Both the position numbers and the translations under genes were made by a program. The notes beneath the pieces were generated by a model. It ran no database searches. It was not told the DNA's origin and saw nothing but the letters and a program-made list of their open reading frames with translations. DNA of 64,000 bases from Desmospora profundinema (GTDB lineage: Bacteria; Bacillota; Bacilli; Thermoactinomycetales; DSM-45169). Position 1 is the stretch's first letter; each line of letters starts with the position of its first letter. Shown here one piece after another: positions 1 to 8,276 of this stretch. The DNA lies in assembly GCF_031454155.1 (NCBI RefSeq), contig NZ_JAVDQG010000003.1:248001-312000 (forward strand), given 5' to 3'.

Positions 1-623
1 GCCAGGATCGCGTAGAAATTCATCGGCACCATCAGCATAAACGCTTGCAAGGCTCCATAATCGGTCACGGCATGGGTCGTCAGAATGCCTGCGATCACGG
101 TGATAATGTATGCCCCCCAACTGGAGACGGGGGCGATGACGCAAATGGGAGCAGCGGTCGAATCGATCAGGTAAGCCAATTTGGCCCGAGATACCCGATG
201 CCGGTCTGTCAAGGGGCGGGCGATATTGCCGACAGTCAGACTGTTAAAGTAATCGTCGATAAAAATAATGATTCCTATCCAGATGGTAACCAATTGCGCA
301 CCGATCCGGGTTTTAACCCGTTTCATCGCCCATTCTCCAAAAGCCGCACTCCCACCAGACAAGGAAATGAGAGCCGCCATCATGCCCAGCAACAGCAAGA
401 AGAGGAGGATGTAAAATTCCCAGTCGTTGATCGCACCGTCCACGTAAAAGAGATCGCGCACGATGCCGGCAATCTGGCTCAAACTTTCTCCGATCTGAAA
501 ATCGTTGATGATCAATGCTCCTGCTACAATTCCGGCACCTAACGACACCAGCACCCTCCGGGTAAGGATGACCAGCAGCAGGGCGAGTACCGGCGGTATC
601 AATGACCAAACTGTCTCTTCCAT
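1..623 (-). CDS. NhaC-family antiporter, probable lysine transporter (partial)
   Basis: This reading frame starts with ATG at 623-621 behind the ribosome binding site AAGGGGAG and runs off the left edge after 207 codons, so the C-terminus is missing. It has hydrophobic segments around residues 6-40, 68-90, 105-120 and 150-170. The segment DDYFNSLTVGNIARPLTDRH followed by SRAKLAYLIDSTAAP is the conserved core of the NhaC Na+/H+ antiporter family. A lysine riboswitch with a terminator lies directly upstream, so the gene is expected to be off when lysine is plentiful. NhaC-type proteins under lysine riboswitches have been proposed as lysine transporters (LysW). The family call is firm; the lysine substrate is inferred from the riboswitch. 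Confidence 0.88.
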   Translation of the reverse strand, partial: MEETVWSLIPPVLALLLVILTRRVLVSLGAGIVAGALIINDFQIGESLSQIAGIVRDLFYVDGAINDWEFYILLFLLLLGMMAALISLSGGSAAFGEWAMKRVKTRIGAQLVTIWIGIIIFIDDYFNSLTVGNIARPLTDRHRVSRAKLAYLIDSTAAPICVIAPVSSWGAYIITVIAGILTTHAVTDYGALQAFMLMVPMNFYAIL

Positions 624-677
624 ACTTTTCTCCCCTTTACTGTTGGATGGTGATGATGGTGAAAGCGTACCTTCAAC

Positions 678-714
678 AAAAAAGGCAATGATAGGCGCTC
701 CCTACCATTACCTT
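678..714 (-). terminator. Riboswitch intrinsic terminator
   Basis: On the minus strand a 14-bp stem (positions 714-701 with 695-682, two G-U pairs) closes a five-base loop and runs into six T residues at 683-678. It ends 54 bases before the antiporter start. The 5' arm can alternatively pair with bases near 736-723, just after the aptamer, which would give the antiterminator. This is the layout of a transcription-termination OFF switch. Confidence 0.9.
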
Positions 715-737
715 GTTTCCGAAAGTAACGCTATGGT

Positions 738-934
738 CCCCATCACCAGTAGTCCTCCACTATAGCTTTTCACCATAGTGACAGTGCTGCACTTGTTCAG
801 TACAGCCCCAGCGAAAATGGATGCGACTCTCCATTTCCACTTCGGCAAATATCCCTTTCAACGGTGTTCTTCGTTGTCATCCTCCCACCGCTTACTGATG
901 AAATTTGCGCCTCTACCCCACCACAAAGATGAGG
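738..934 (-). promoter_or_regulatory. Lysine riboswitch (L-box) aptamer
   Basis: Reading the minus strand, the L-box landmarks appear in order: GGTAGAGGCGC (917-907), AGTA (896-893), GAAAGGG (859-853), TTTGCCGAAG (849-840), GCTGGGGCTG (812-803), GAACA (798-794), ACTGTCA (785-779) and GGAGGACTACTGG (758-746). A closing P1 helix is formed by CCTCATC (934-928) and GATGGGG (744-738). A terminator follows. Known L-box RNAs bind L-lysine and repress lysine synthesis or uptake genes, which fits the transporter-like gene downstream. Confidence 0.95.
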
Positions 935-963
935 CTAAGCATATATCGTTGGCATTCCACCTG

Positions 964-993
964 ATTATAGCAAGAGTGGGAAGCGCAGGCCAA
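964..993 (-). promoter_or_regulatory. Promoter of the riboswitch transcript
   Basis: On the minus strand TTGGCC (993-988) and TATAAT (969-964) are separated by 18 bases. The -10 is preceded by TGC, making an extended -10 box. Transcription would begin near 957, about 20 bases before the aptamer P1 helix. Confidence 0.7.
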
Positions 994-1135
994 CGATTGG
1001 CGGGTGGAATTATTTAACACGGCCGAAATTGGATATCTATTTAAAATTATCTGTCATCAATAATATAACCGAACTCTTAAGCGCATGTAAAGATTCTCTT
1101 TTTTCCACTTCCGTCAATCAGAGGATTCCGGCGAT

Positions 1136-1177
1136 TGTGGATCATGTGGATAACTTTGTGGATAAATCTGTGGATGG
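1136..1177 (+). other. Cluster of four DnaA boxes
   Basis: Four direct copies of the DnaA box lie at 1136, 1145, 1157 and 1169: TGTGGATCA, TGTGGATAA, TGTGGATAA and TGTGGATGG. The middle two are exact complements of the consensus TTATCCACA; the outer two have one and two mismatches. The last three starts are 12 bases apart. An AT-rich stretch lies at about 1027-1075. The region is non-coding: a short frame across it has no ribosome binding site. Clusters of this kind outside oriC regulate DnaA availability in other Bacillales; a role here is inferred. Confidence 0.75.
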
Positions 1178-1247
1178 TTTGCTACAACTTTCCGTCTATG
1201 TTGCAACAACGCTTTTGGGATGCGGTTTTTTTGAAAAACATGCGGTT

Positions 1248-1322
1248 AGGGCGTGTCTGAACAATCCGTAAGGCGCGATCCCGGGTTGGTATGGCTGTCT
1301 TCGTTTCGTTGCAAAAAGCGCA
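1248..1322 (+). repeat. Dispersed repeat, copy A
   Basis: About 75 bases beginning AGGGCGTGTCTGAACAATCC and ending TTCGTTGCAAAAAGCGCA match the reverse strand of 5283-5358 with five differences, and more loosely that of 32818-32895. After this copy about 50 extra bases (about 1323-1371) separate it from GTGCAAAGGCGAACC, which follows directly in copy B, so copy A seems to carry an insertion. No transposase is attached. It lies between the DnaA boxes and the cold-shock promoter. Confidence 0.85.
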
Positions 1323-1459
1323 TAGTGAGACCGGGAGCGAAGCGACCTAGGCGAGACCTGTGCTCTATGAGTGCAAAGGCGAACCAAAAGCGATACCCTA
1401 ATGGGGGATGGAGCGTGTAACGGCTCCAAACAAAATCTCCAAAGTCCAGTCAAATTTCC

Positions 1460-1489
1460 TTGACTTTGCCTAATGGACAGTGATATAGT
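1460..1489 (+). promoter_or_regulatory. Promoter of the cold-shock gene
   Basis: TTGACT at 1460-1465 and TATAGT at 1484-1489 are separated by 18 bases; TGA directly before the -10 gives an extended -10. The resulting leader of about 60 bases before the cold-shock start fits the long 5' UTRs usual for csp genes. Confidence 0.7.
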
Positions 1490-1555
1490 GTTTTTGCATG
1501 GAAGAGGTCCAAATGGTCATTTTCATGTGCATCACATTATGAAGGGATTGTTCAT

Positions 1556-1756
1556 ATGCAAGGCAAAGTCAAGTGGTTCAACGCGGAAAAAGGTTATGGT
1601 TTCATCGAGCGTGAAGGTGGCGAAGACGTGTTCGTACATTACTCCGCCATCCAAGAAGAAGGATTCAAGACCTTGGATGAAGGTCAAAGTGTCGAGTTTG
1701 AAATCGTGGACGGACCGCGTGGACCGCAGGCTGCCAACGTTACCAAAGCCTACTAA
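1556..1756 (+). CDS. Cold-shock protein, CspA/CspB family
   Basis: A 66-residue single OB-fold RNA chaperone. It shows both nucleic-acid binding motifs of the family: [13 protein letters not shown] (residues about 6-18, RNP1) and DVFVHYSA (about 24-31, RNP2), and ends with the usual PQAANVTK segment. Full length for the family. The ATG follows AAGGG with a nine-base gap. It has its own promoter and strong terminator, so it is monocistronic. It should bind single-stranded RNA or DNA in the cytoplasm and prevent secondary structure. Which csp paralogue it is cannot be decided. Confidence 0.97.
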   Translation: MQGKVKWFNAEKGYGFIEREGGEDVFVHYSAIQEEGFKTLDEGQSVEFEIVDGPRGPQAANVTKAY

Positions 1757-1771
1757 TCCATTGATTTTCCA

Positions 1772-1801
1772 CCCCTCCCGACTTGGTCGGGAGGGGTTTT
1801 G
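1772..1801 (+). terminator. Terminator of the cold-shock gene
   Basis: An 11-bp perfect GC-rich stem (1772-1782 with 1786-1796) with a three-base loop is followed by TTTTG. Confidence 0.95.
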
Positions 1802-1810
1802 ATATTTGTA

Positions 1811-1839
1811 GTAGGAATTTATTGTTTATTGGAAAGATT
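1811..1839 (+). promoter_or_regulatory. Possible SigH-type promoter of hpf
   Basis: GTAGGAATT at 1811-1819 matches the SigH -35 pattern RNAGGAWWW. AAAGATT at 1833-1839 matches three of the four GAAT positions of the -10 at a spacing of 13. The Bacillus subtilis hpf gene is SigH- and SigB-controlled, so this is plausible but weak. Confidence 0.3.
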
Positions 1840-1927
1840 TTTCTATGTCGGATTTGGTTAAGAGGCAGGATAATCCCTTTTGAACGGGAATAGATAAAGA
1901 TAGAAGGCGAAAAGGGGGATTCGCTTC

Positions 1928-2491
1928 ATGAGGTACAATATCCGAGGGAACAACATTGAAGTGACTGAGGCGCTCCGAGACTTTGTGGAAAAGAAGTTGA
2001 GCCGTCTGGAAAAGTACTTTGATACCACTACCAACAAGACGGAAGCCCATGTGGCCCTCAGCGTGCACAACAAAGACCACCACAAGGTGGAAGTAACCGT
2101 TCCTTTCCCGGGTGTCCTGGTTCGGGCCGAGGAATCGACAACGGACATGTATGCTTCTATCGACAATGTGGTGGAAAAGCTGGAGCGTCAGATCCGGAAG
2201 TACAAAACGAAGGTGAATCGAAAGTTCCGCCAGGACGGGACAATCCGCTCCCTGGAAAACGGGGCGGCCCCTGCAACAGCCGAGAGGGTAGCAGACGCGG
2301 AAGAGGATGAAGAATTCCAAATCGTCCGTACCAAACGATTTAACCTCAAGCCGATGGATACGGAGGAAGCGATTTTGCAGATGGATCTGTTGGGACACAA
2401 CTTTTACGTGTTCTCCAACGCTTCCACGGATCAGGTGAGTGTGGTGTACAAGCGAAAAGACGGCCGGTATGGATTGATTGAACCCGAATGA
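1928..2491 (+). CDS. hpf: Ribosome hibernation promoting factor, long form
   Basis: A 187-residue long-form HPF. The N-terminal RaiA/YfiA-like domain (about 1-100, starting MRYNIRGNNIEVTEALRDFV) binds in the decoding region of the 30S subunit. A variable linker (about 105-130) joins it to the C-terminal dimerisation domain (about 131-187, with VRTKRFNLKPM and QMDLLGHNFYVF). The long form joins two 70S ribosomes into inactive 100S particles in stationary phase. The ATG follows GGGGGA. It precedes secA as in Bacillus subtilis, with a terminator between them. Confidence 0.97.
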   Translation: MRYNIRGNNIEVTEALRDFVEKKLSRLEKYFDTTTNKTEAHVALSVHNKDHHKVEVTVPFPGVLVRAEESTTDMYASIDNVVEKLERQIRKYKTKVNRKFRQDGTIRSLENGAAPATAERVADAEEDEEFQIVRTKRFNLKPMDTEEAILQMDLLGHNFYVFSNASTDQVSVVYKRKDGRYGLIEPE

Positions 2492-2526
2492 CCCCGCTTC
2501 ACCGTTTTTGTGAATAGGAAACACTC

Positions 2527-2554
2527 CAGGGCAGCCGAGTGCTGCCCTGTTTTT
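2527..2554 (+). terminator. Terminator of hpf
   Basis: CAGGGCAG (2527-2534) pairs with CTGCCCTG (2542-2549), followed by five T residues. Confidence 0.93.
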
Positions 2555-2700
2555 GGTTTGATCCCTCCTGAATTCTTTGTTAAGATGTGAAAATCCCTGC
2601 GTATTTTTGTTAAACTAATAGATAGTACCTAATGATTGGAACTGGATCGACGGTAGCGCGGACAGATTAACCACCTTGTCTCATGAAAGGGATGAAGGCG

Positions 2701-5238
2701 ATGCTCAATTTACTCAAAAAAATGTTGCCCGATTCAAATGAACGGGAATTGAAAAGATGCTATAAGATTGCAGATAAAATCGAGGCGTTGGAGCCCACGA
2801 TCAGTGCACTTTCGGATTCGGAGCTGCGAAATAAGACTGAAGAGTTCCGTCAACGCCTGAATGACGGAGAAGAGCTGGATGACCTGCAGGTGGAAGCTTA
2901 CGCGGTGGTAAGGGAAGCAGCCAAGCGCGTGCTGGGCATGCGTCATTTTTATGTCCAATTGGTAGGGGGGATCGTTCTCCACAATGGCGATATCGCCGAG
3001 ATGAAGACAGGGGAAGGGAAAACCCTGGTTTCCACTCTGCCTGCCTATTTAAATGCTTTAACCGGCGAGGGTGTCCATGTGGTGACGGTCAACGACTACC
3101 TGGTCCGGCGGGACCGGGAATGGATGGGACAGATCTTTGAATTCCTGGGCTTAACGGTCGGTCTCAACCTGCCGGGAATGAAACCGGAAGAAAAGCGGCA
3201 GGCGTATCAGGCGGATATCACCTTCGGGACCAACAATGAGTTCGGCTTTGATTATCTGCGTGACAATATGGTCCTCTACGACGAGCAGATTACCCAGCGT
3301 TCCCTCAATTTTGCTTTAATCGATGAAGTGGACAGCATCCTGATCGATGAGGCCCGGACTCCCCTTATCATCAGCGGCCAAGCCAACAAAGCGACAGACC
3401 TGTACTATGCTGCTGACAAAATGGTGCGGCGGCTCAAGCCAGAAGAGGATTATTCGGTTGACATCAAAACGAAAAACGTCACGTTGACAGAGCAAGGTGT
3501 GGATAAAGCGGAGTCGTTCATGGGCATCGACAATTTATACGACGCCAACAACATCACGGTAAACCACCACATCCAACAGGCTTTGAAAGCCCATGTCATC
3601 ATGAAGCGGGATCAGGATTATGTCGTCAATGAGAACGGGGTCGTCATCGTTGACGATTTCACCGGCCGGCTGATGGAAGGACGCCGCTACAGCGATGGCT
3701 TGCACCAGGCCATCGAAGCGAAAGAAGGGCTGCAGGTACAGCGGGAAAGCATGACCCTGGCGACAGTCACGCTGCAGAATTACTTCCGTCTCTACAACAA
3801 ACTGGCGGGTATGACCGGTACGGCAAAAACGGAGGAAGAAGAGTTCCGTAAAATCTACAATATGAATGTCGTCCAGATTCCCACTCATCGTTCCATGGTC
3901 AGGAACGACCTCAGCGATGTGCTGTATAAAACGGAAGCAGGAAAACTGCGAGCCATCGTGGACGAGATTGTAAAAAGGCACGCAACCGGCCAGCCGATCC
4001 TGGTGGGAACGGTTTCCATCGAAAAATCGGAACTTCTTTCCAAGATGCTGAAGAAAAAAGGGGTTCCCCATCAAGTTCTCAATGCGAAGAACCATGCCAA
4101 AGAGGCGGAGATTATTGCTCAGGCCGGACAGCGGGGAGCCGTCACCATCGCTACCAACATGGCTGGTCGCGGGACGGATATTGTCTTGGGCGATGGTGTG
4201 GATGAACTGGGCGGCCTTCACGTGATCGGGACGGAGCGGCATGAAAGCCGCCGGATTGACAATCAGTTGCGGGGTCGTTCCGGCCGCCAAGGAGATCCCG
4301 GATCTACCCAGTTTTTCCTCTCCTTCGAAGATGAGTTGATGCGCCGTTTCGGCGGGGAACGGATTGAAAGTTGGATGGAGAGTTTGGGATTGGATGAAGA
4401 TACCCCGATTGAAGGGCGGATGTTCACCAGAGCGGTGGAAAGCTCCCAGAAAAAAGTGGAAGGCATGAACTTTGACGCCCGTCGTTGGGTATTGCAATAC
4501 GATGATGTTTTAAACCAGCAAAGGGAGATTATCTACAAACAACGGCGCGAAGTGCTGACGGGTGACAACTTCAAAGAGATCGTTCAGCAAATGGGGAAAG
4601 ACCTGATCCAGCGTGTGGTGGAAGCTCATACCCCGGATGAGGATGTGCCGGAGGATTGGGATTTGGAGCCGGTGGTCGATTTCGCCAATGCTTCCCTGTT
4701 TGCTGAGGGAACGGTGGAACTCGATCAGTTTAAAGGCTTGGAACGGGATGAAATCATCCAACTGCTCATCGACAAAATGGAAAAGCATTACGATGAGCGG
4801 GAAGAGGAAATCGGTACGGAACGACTGCAAGAGTTTACCAAAGTGGTGATCCTCCGGACTGTCGACCGGAAATGGATGGATCATATCGATGCGATGGATC
4901 AACTGCGTCAGGGAATTCATCTGCGGGCTTACGGTCAAACCGACCCGGTGCGGGAGTACCAATTTGAAGGATATGAGATGTTCCAGCAGTTGATCCAGGA
5001 GATCCAGGAAGAAGTGGTTCGCTACGTCATGAAATCCACCGTGGGCGAGGAAGAAATCCAGCGCGAGGAAGTGGCTACGCCTAAGGCGGCTTCCAGCGGT
5101 GGTTCTCCCCATCAAGCGGAGGAGAAAAAGAAACAGCCCATCCGCAACACTGACAAAGTGGGGCGAAATGACCCTTGTCCCTGTGGCAGCGGAAAAAAAT
5201 ATAAACACTGCTGTGCCCGCTCGGTACAGACGGGCTGA
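2701..5238 (+). CDS. secA: Preprotein translocase ATPase SecA
   Basis: The 845-residue motor that drives proteins through SecYEG. Visible features: Walker A TGEGKT (103-108), Walker B-type DEVD (208-211) followed by [11 protein letters not shown], the second nucleotide-binding fold with [10 protein letters not shown] and [10 protein letters not shown], and a C-terminal zinc tail with [13 protein letters not shown] that binds SecB or ribosomes in other species. Two upstream ATGs at 2683 and 2692 are in frame, but only 2701 gives the family start MLNLLKK, with GGG ten bases upstream. Full length. A dispersed repeat follows, before prfB. Confidence 0.98.
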   Translation: MLNLLKKMLPDSNERELKRCYKIADKIEALEPTISALSDSELRNKTEEFRQRLNDGEELDDLQVEAYAVVREAAKRVLGMRHFYVQLVGGIVLHNGDIAEMKTGEGKTLVSTLPAYLNALTGEGVHVVTVNDYLVRRDREWMGQIFEFLGLTVGLNLPGMKPEEKRQAYQADITFGTNNEFGFDYLRDNMVLYDEQITQRSLNFALIDEVDSILIDEARTPLIISGQANKATDLYYAADKMVRRLKPEEDYSVDIKTKNVTLTEQGVDKAESFMGIDNLYDANNITVNHHIQQALKAHVIMKRDQDYVVNENGVVIVDDFTGRLMEGRRYSDGLHQAIEAKEGLQVQRESMTLATVTLQNYFRLYNKLAGMTGTAKTEEEEFRKIYNMNVVQIPTHRSMVRNDLSDVLYKTEAGKLRAIVDEIVKRHATGQPILVGTVSIEKSELLSKMLKKKGVPHQVLNAKNHAKEAEIIAQAGQRGAVTIATNMAGRGTDIVLGDGVDELGGLHVIGTERHESRRIDNQLRGRSGRQGDPGSTQFFLSFEDELMRRFGGERIESWMESLGLDEDTPIEGRMFTRAVESSQKKVEGMNFDARRWVLQYDDVLNQQREIIYKQRREVLTGDNFKEIVQQMGKDLIQRVVEAHTPDEDVPEDWDLEPVVDFANASLFAEGTVELDQFKGLERDEIIQLLIDKMEKHYDEREEEIGTERLQEFTKVVILRTVDRKWMDHIDAMDQLRQGIHLRAYGQTDPVREYQFEGYEMFQQLIQEIQEEVVRYVMKSTVGEEEIQREEVATPKAASSGGSPHQAEEKKKQPIRNTDKVGRNDPCPCGSGKKYKHCCARSVQTG

Positions 5239-5282
5239 ATCCATGCACCCATCTTTCAGGCGAGCCGCCCGGTTCGCCCTTT

Positions 5283-5358
5283 GTGCTTTTTGCAACGAAA
5301 CGAAGACAGCCATATCAACCCGGGATCTCGCCCTACGGATTGTTTAGACACGCCCTAG
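5283..5358 (-). repeat. Dispersed repeat, copy B
   Basis: On the minus strand about 75 bases match copy A (1248-1322) with five substitutions. It lies in the secA-prfB intergenic space. No target duplication or transposase is visible. The minus strand can be read as a frame beginning MAVFVSLQKAQRANRAARL, but this continues opposite secA and is not credible as a gene. Confidence 0.85.
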
Positions 5359-5437
5359 TGTCGGAGAGTGCGGGCCGGGCCCTTTTTGTGTTATCCTGAA
5401 ACAAGATGATTATTGGTTTAAAGGAGCGATTGATACG

Positions 5438-6542
5438 ATGACTCTAGCCGAGATTCGTCACGAATTAACCAATACAGCCAAGCGATTGGCGGATATCAGG
5501 GGGTCTCTTTGACCTCGCCAACAAAGAATCCCGCATAGCCGAACTGGAAGAACAAATGACTGCCCCCGACTTCTGGAACGACCAGGCTCAAGCCCAGAAA
5601 GTGATCGACGAAAACAATCACCTAAAGGGATTGGTTCAGGGCATGCACGACCTGGAAGAGGGGCTGGAAGAACTCCAGGTGATGGCTGAGCTGATTGCGG
5701 AAGAAAATGATGAATCCTTGCTTCCCGAAGCGACGGACGGGATGAAGGAATTAACGAAACGGCTCGACCAGTTTGAGCTGAATCTTTTGCTGAGTGATCC
5801 CTACGACAAGAACAGTGCCATCTTGGAATTGCATCCGGGTGCGGGCGGGACGGAATCTCAGGACTGGGCGGAAATTCTCTTGCGCATGTACACCCGGTGG
5901 GCGGAACGCCGCGGCTTTAAAGTGGAGACGCTGGACTACCTTCCAGGGGAGGAAGCCGGTGTCAAAAGCGTGACGCTGCTGATCAAAGGGCATAACGCTT
6001 ATGGGTACTTGAAGGCGGAAAAAGGGGTGCATCGTCTGGTGCGGATCTCCCCCTTTGATGCTTCCGGCCGCCGCCATACTTCTTTTGTCTCTGCCAACGT
6101 TCTGCCTGAAATCGATAATGATGTCCAGGTGGACATCAAGACGGAAGATCTTAAGATCGATACGTATCGATCCAGCGGTGCCGGTGGACAGCATGTCAAC
6201 ACCACAGATTCGGCGGTGCGGATTACACACTTGCCCACCAATGTGGTGGTAACGTGCCAATCGGAGCGATCCCAGATCAAAAACCGGGAACGGGCGATGA
6301 AGATCCTGAAAGCCCGCCTGTTGGAAAAGCAATTGGAAGAGAAGAAAAAAGAACTGAATGAGTTGAAGGGAGAACAGACCGAGATTGGTTGGGGCAATCA
6401 AATCCGGTCCTATGTTTTCCACCCCTATAGTATGGTGAAAGACCACCGTACCAATGTTGAAGTGGGCAATGTGCAGGCGGTTGTCGACGGGGAGATCGAT
6501 TCGTTCATTGAAGCTTATTTGCGAAAGCAGCTGGGTGCTTAA
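5438..6542 (+). CDS. prfB: Peptide chain release factor 2, with programmed +1 frameshift
   Basis: RF2 ends translation at UGA and UAA. The ATG at 5438 lies 11 bases after AAGGAG. The frame stops at TGA 5510-5512 after 24 codons and continues in the +1 frame from 5511; join 5438-5509 to 5511-6542 for 367 residues, the normal RF2 length. The stop-recognition tripeptide SPF is in [15 protein letters not shown], and the catalytic GGQ is at about 249-251. The gene follows secA as in Bacillus. An ATG at 5556 lies inside the coding region and is not the start. Confidence 0.98.
5498..5513 (+). promoter_or_regulatory. prfB autoregulatory frameshift site
   Basis: AGGGGGTCTCTTTGAC holds the internal Shine-Dalgarno AGGGGG (5498-5503), the slippery CTTT (5507-5510) and the in-frame TGA (5510-5512). 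Low RF2 slows termination at this UGA and promotes the +1 shift. It differs from the Escherichia coli site at one base (C for A at 5505). Confidence 0.97.
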
Positions 6543-6553
6543 TCCCCCTTTGA

Positions 6554-6584
6554 GAAAACCCCGGATAATCCATCCGGGGTTTTC
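6554..6584 (+). terminator. Terminator of prfB
   Basis: AAAACCCCGGAT (6555-6566) pairs with ATCCGGGGTTTT (6572-6583) over a five-base loop. Confidence 0.93.
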
Positions 6585-6643
6585 TTATCCGCATATCGGC
6601 CCTTTCTTTTCCAAAGGCTAGGACAGGAAAGGAGAGGGTAGCG

Positions 6644-7072
6644 ATGATGCGATGGATCGGGGCGGGACTCGTGGGGTTGTGGTTGACATGTATTCCTTTG
6701 TCCCCCGTTGCCGCTGATTACGTGACAGAGGAGGGGCCGTGTGCCCACAAGGCCCGCTGCTGGTCATTTTCTGCCAATGTTTGGCATGTGGAAGGGGAAA
6801 GTGAAGCCTTAAATCAGGGAAGGGCGTTTCATCTGGATGGAAAAGAGGACCGTGTGACCGGAGTTGTCCATCCGGGTGATCAGCGGGCGGAGCTGGTGGT
6901 GGAAGTGTGGGATGAGGGCTACCGTCTGTTACGGCGTCGGGTGGTACATGCCTACAAGGCGAAACCGTTTACGGTGCCGTTAAAGGAACTGGGTTCACGT
7001 CCCGTCCATATCTTCCTCTATTTCCAACAGGGGGGACAAAAAGCCTGTGTGACGGGACAGCTCTATTATTAA
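6644..7072 (+). CDS. Secreted protein of unknown function
   Basis: 142 residues. The ribosome binding site GGAGAGGG precedes ATG-ATG; either Met may start. Residues 1-24 form a signal peptide (MMRWIG, a hydrophobic core, then PVAA before Asp). The mature part has cysteines near CAHKARCW and a lone KACVTG near the C-terminus. It is rich in beta-forming residues (AELVVEVWDEGYRLL, VHIFLYFQQGG). I do not recognise the family. It lies alone between the prfB terminator and a convergent gene, so it is probably monocistronic and exported. Confidence 0.7.
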   Translation: MMRWIGAGLVGLWLTCIPLSPVAADYVTEEGPCAHKARCWSFSANVWHVEGESEALNQGRAFHLDGKEDRVTGVVHPGDQRAELVVEVWDEGYRLLRRRVVHAYKAKPFTVPLKELGSRPVHIFLYFQQGGQKACVTGQLYY

Positions 7073-7181
7073 GCCGATCATCTCATTCCGTAACGGAAAA
7101 CTAATCCGACGGATCCACAGCGTGAAAAACCAAGAGAAGTCAATCAAGTTTCCTGATGGGGCACCAGCCGTCTCTATCCGT

Positions 7182-7958
7182 TCACCCCTGTTGCATAACG
7201 ACCCAGGTACGGTCAAACCGTCCGGCCAAAACATCGGTTCGGGGAGCGCAAAAGGTAAGGATCCCTTCCCGGTTCCCCCATTCGACCTCCAACTCTTCCA
7301 AGTCGGAATCCAGTTGCAAGAGCAGAACCCATTCTTCCTCCTGGATGCCTGATTCCCGACGGCATGCTTCAAACACATCTTCTTCCAATCCCAGGGGGTA
7401 TCCCAGGGATTGATGATCTTTTCCCTTCTGTTTTTCCAGGTCGTACAGACGGTCCATCAGATCAAAGTAAATCTCCTCCATCCCATCTGTCGGTTCCACA
7501 TCCGGAAGCTGCTGCTCCACTGTGGGAATCAAACGGAATTCGGGGTAACGGGATTCCCGGGGCACCTCTTCCGGGATTGGGTGCGGGATGAGTCCGTCTG
7601 ATGACGGAAGGTGAATCACACGCCAATTGCTGGGATCTTTTTCTCCCCGCAAGGCTTCCACATCACAAAAGAAGGATAGCATTCCCTCTGGCGGCAAAGG
7701 CATGTCCATCGCCAGTCCGGCCCATTCTTCCAGGCGAAATTGGGCAATGAACGGAAGGGGTTTGCCCATATGGTGCGGATACTCCATCCCTGGAGGCCAA
7801 TCGGGCATCCCGCCGAAACGGGATTGAGCGAAGCCGGGAGCTTCTTCTTCCTGCGGTTTTAGCTTGACGCATGGAACCAAGGTGGATAGAACGTCTTCTT
7901 TCATCTCCGACAGTCCGTGATCTTCTAAGATCGCTTCGATTTGTTTATCCATACCCAC
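7182..7958 (-). CDS. YwqG-like (DUF1963) protein
   Basis: 258 residues on the minus strand. The segment SRFGGMPDWPPGMEYPHHMGKPLPFIAQF (read around residues 47-75), then GMLSFFCDVEA and later LGYPLGLEEDVFEAC and WVLLLQLDSDLE, are the recurring blocks of the YwqG/DUF1963 family, whose function is unknown. GTG at 7958 lies seven bases after GGAGGAG and is preferred; ATG at 7952 would remove two residues. No signal peptide, so cytoplasmic. It converges on the secreted-protein gene and is divergent from the cvfC-like gene. Confidence 0.82.
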   Translation of the reverse strand: MGMDKQIEAILEDHGLSEMKEDVLSTLVPCVKLKPQEEEAPGFAQSRFGGMPDWPPGMEYPHHMGKPLPFIAQFRLEEWAGLAMDMPLPPEGMLSFFCDVEALRGEKDPSNWRVIHLPSSDGLIPHPIPEEVPRESRYPEFRLIPTVEQQLPDVEPTDGMEEIYFDLMDRLYDLEKQKGKDHQSLGYPLGLEEDVFEACRRESGIQEEEWVLLLQLDSDLEELEVEWGNREGILTFCAPRTDVLAGRFDRTWVVMQQG

Positions 7959-8276
7959 TCACATGCTCCTCCTCGACAAAGCCCGGCAGGATCGTTACGG
8001 AGATCCGGGTCGCCTTGATCCTCCAGGGCCATGATTTTTCTTGCAAATACCCTGTATAACCCCTCGTGTCCAGCTGTTCTATACCATAGTAACCGATTGG
8101 CACTTCAAAACCAAAAGATCCTGCTTTGCTCGATGGACAATTCTGCGGCACCGTCACAAGGGAGTAGGAATGGAACAAGTGCTTGTGATAAGATGCGGAT
8201 GAGAACGATGGTAACGAAAGAATCTCTCTATGTGGGTATCTCACATCGGTGATAGAGATCTGGAAAGGAGCCACTC
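7959..8276. other. Intergenic region between divergent genes
   Basis: 318 bases between the YwqG-like gene and the cvfC-like gene, which must hold both promoters. A possible minus-strand -10 (TATAG near 8085) is visible without a clear -35. I see no RNA gene, repeat or convincing small frame. Confidence 0.5.

Noticed and set aside
313-609. 98-codon minus-strand frame in the antiporter gene
   Set aside because: It is another frame of the real NhaC-family gene, whose own frame is open from 623 to the edge.
1029-1271. 80-codon frame over the DnaA boxes
   Set aside because: No ribosome binding site, and the repeated VDxFVDKSVD residues come only from the 12-base DnaA box period.
1248-1322. Repeat copies as a CRISPR or insertion sequence
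   Set aside because: Only three scattered copies with no spacers, no transposase and no target duplications visible.
3535-4497. 320-codon frame opposite secA
   Set aside because: It lies wholly opposite the essential secA gene, is rich in His/Phe/Gln as shadow frames are, and has no start signal.
4510-5313. 267-codon minus frame from repeat copy B into secA
   Set aside because: The start MAVFVSLQKAQRANRAARL is repeat sequence and the rest is the reverse of secA.
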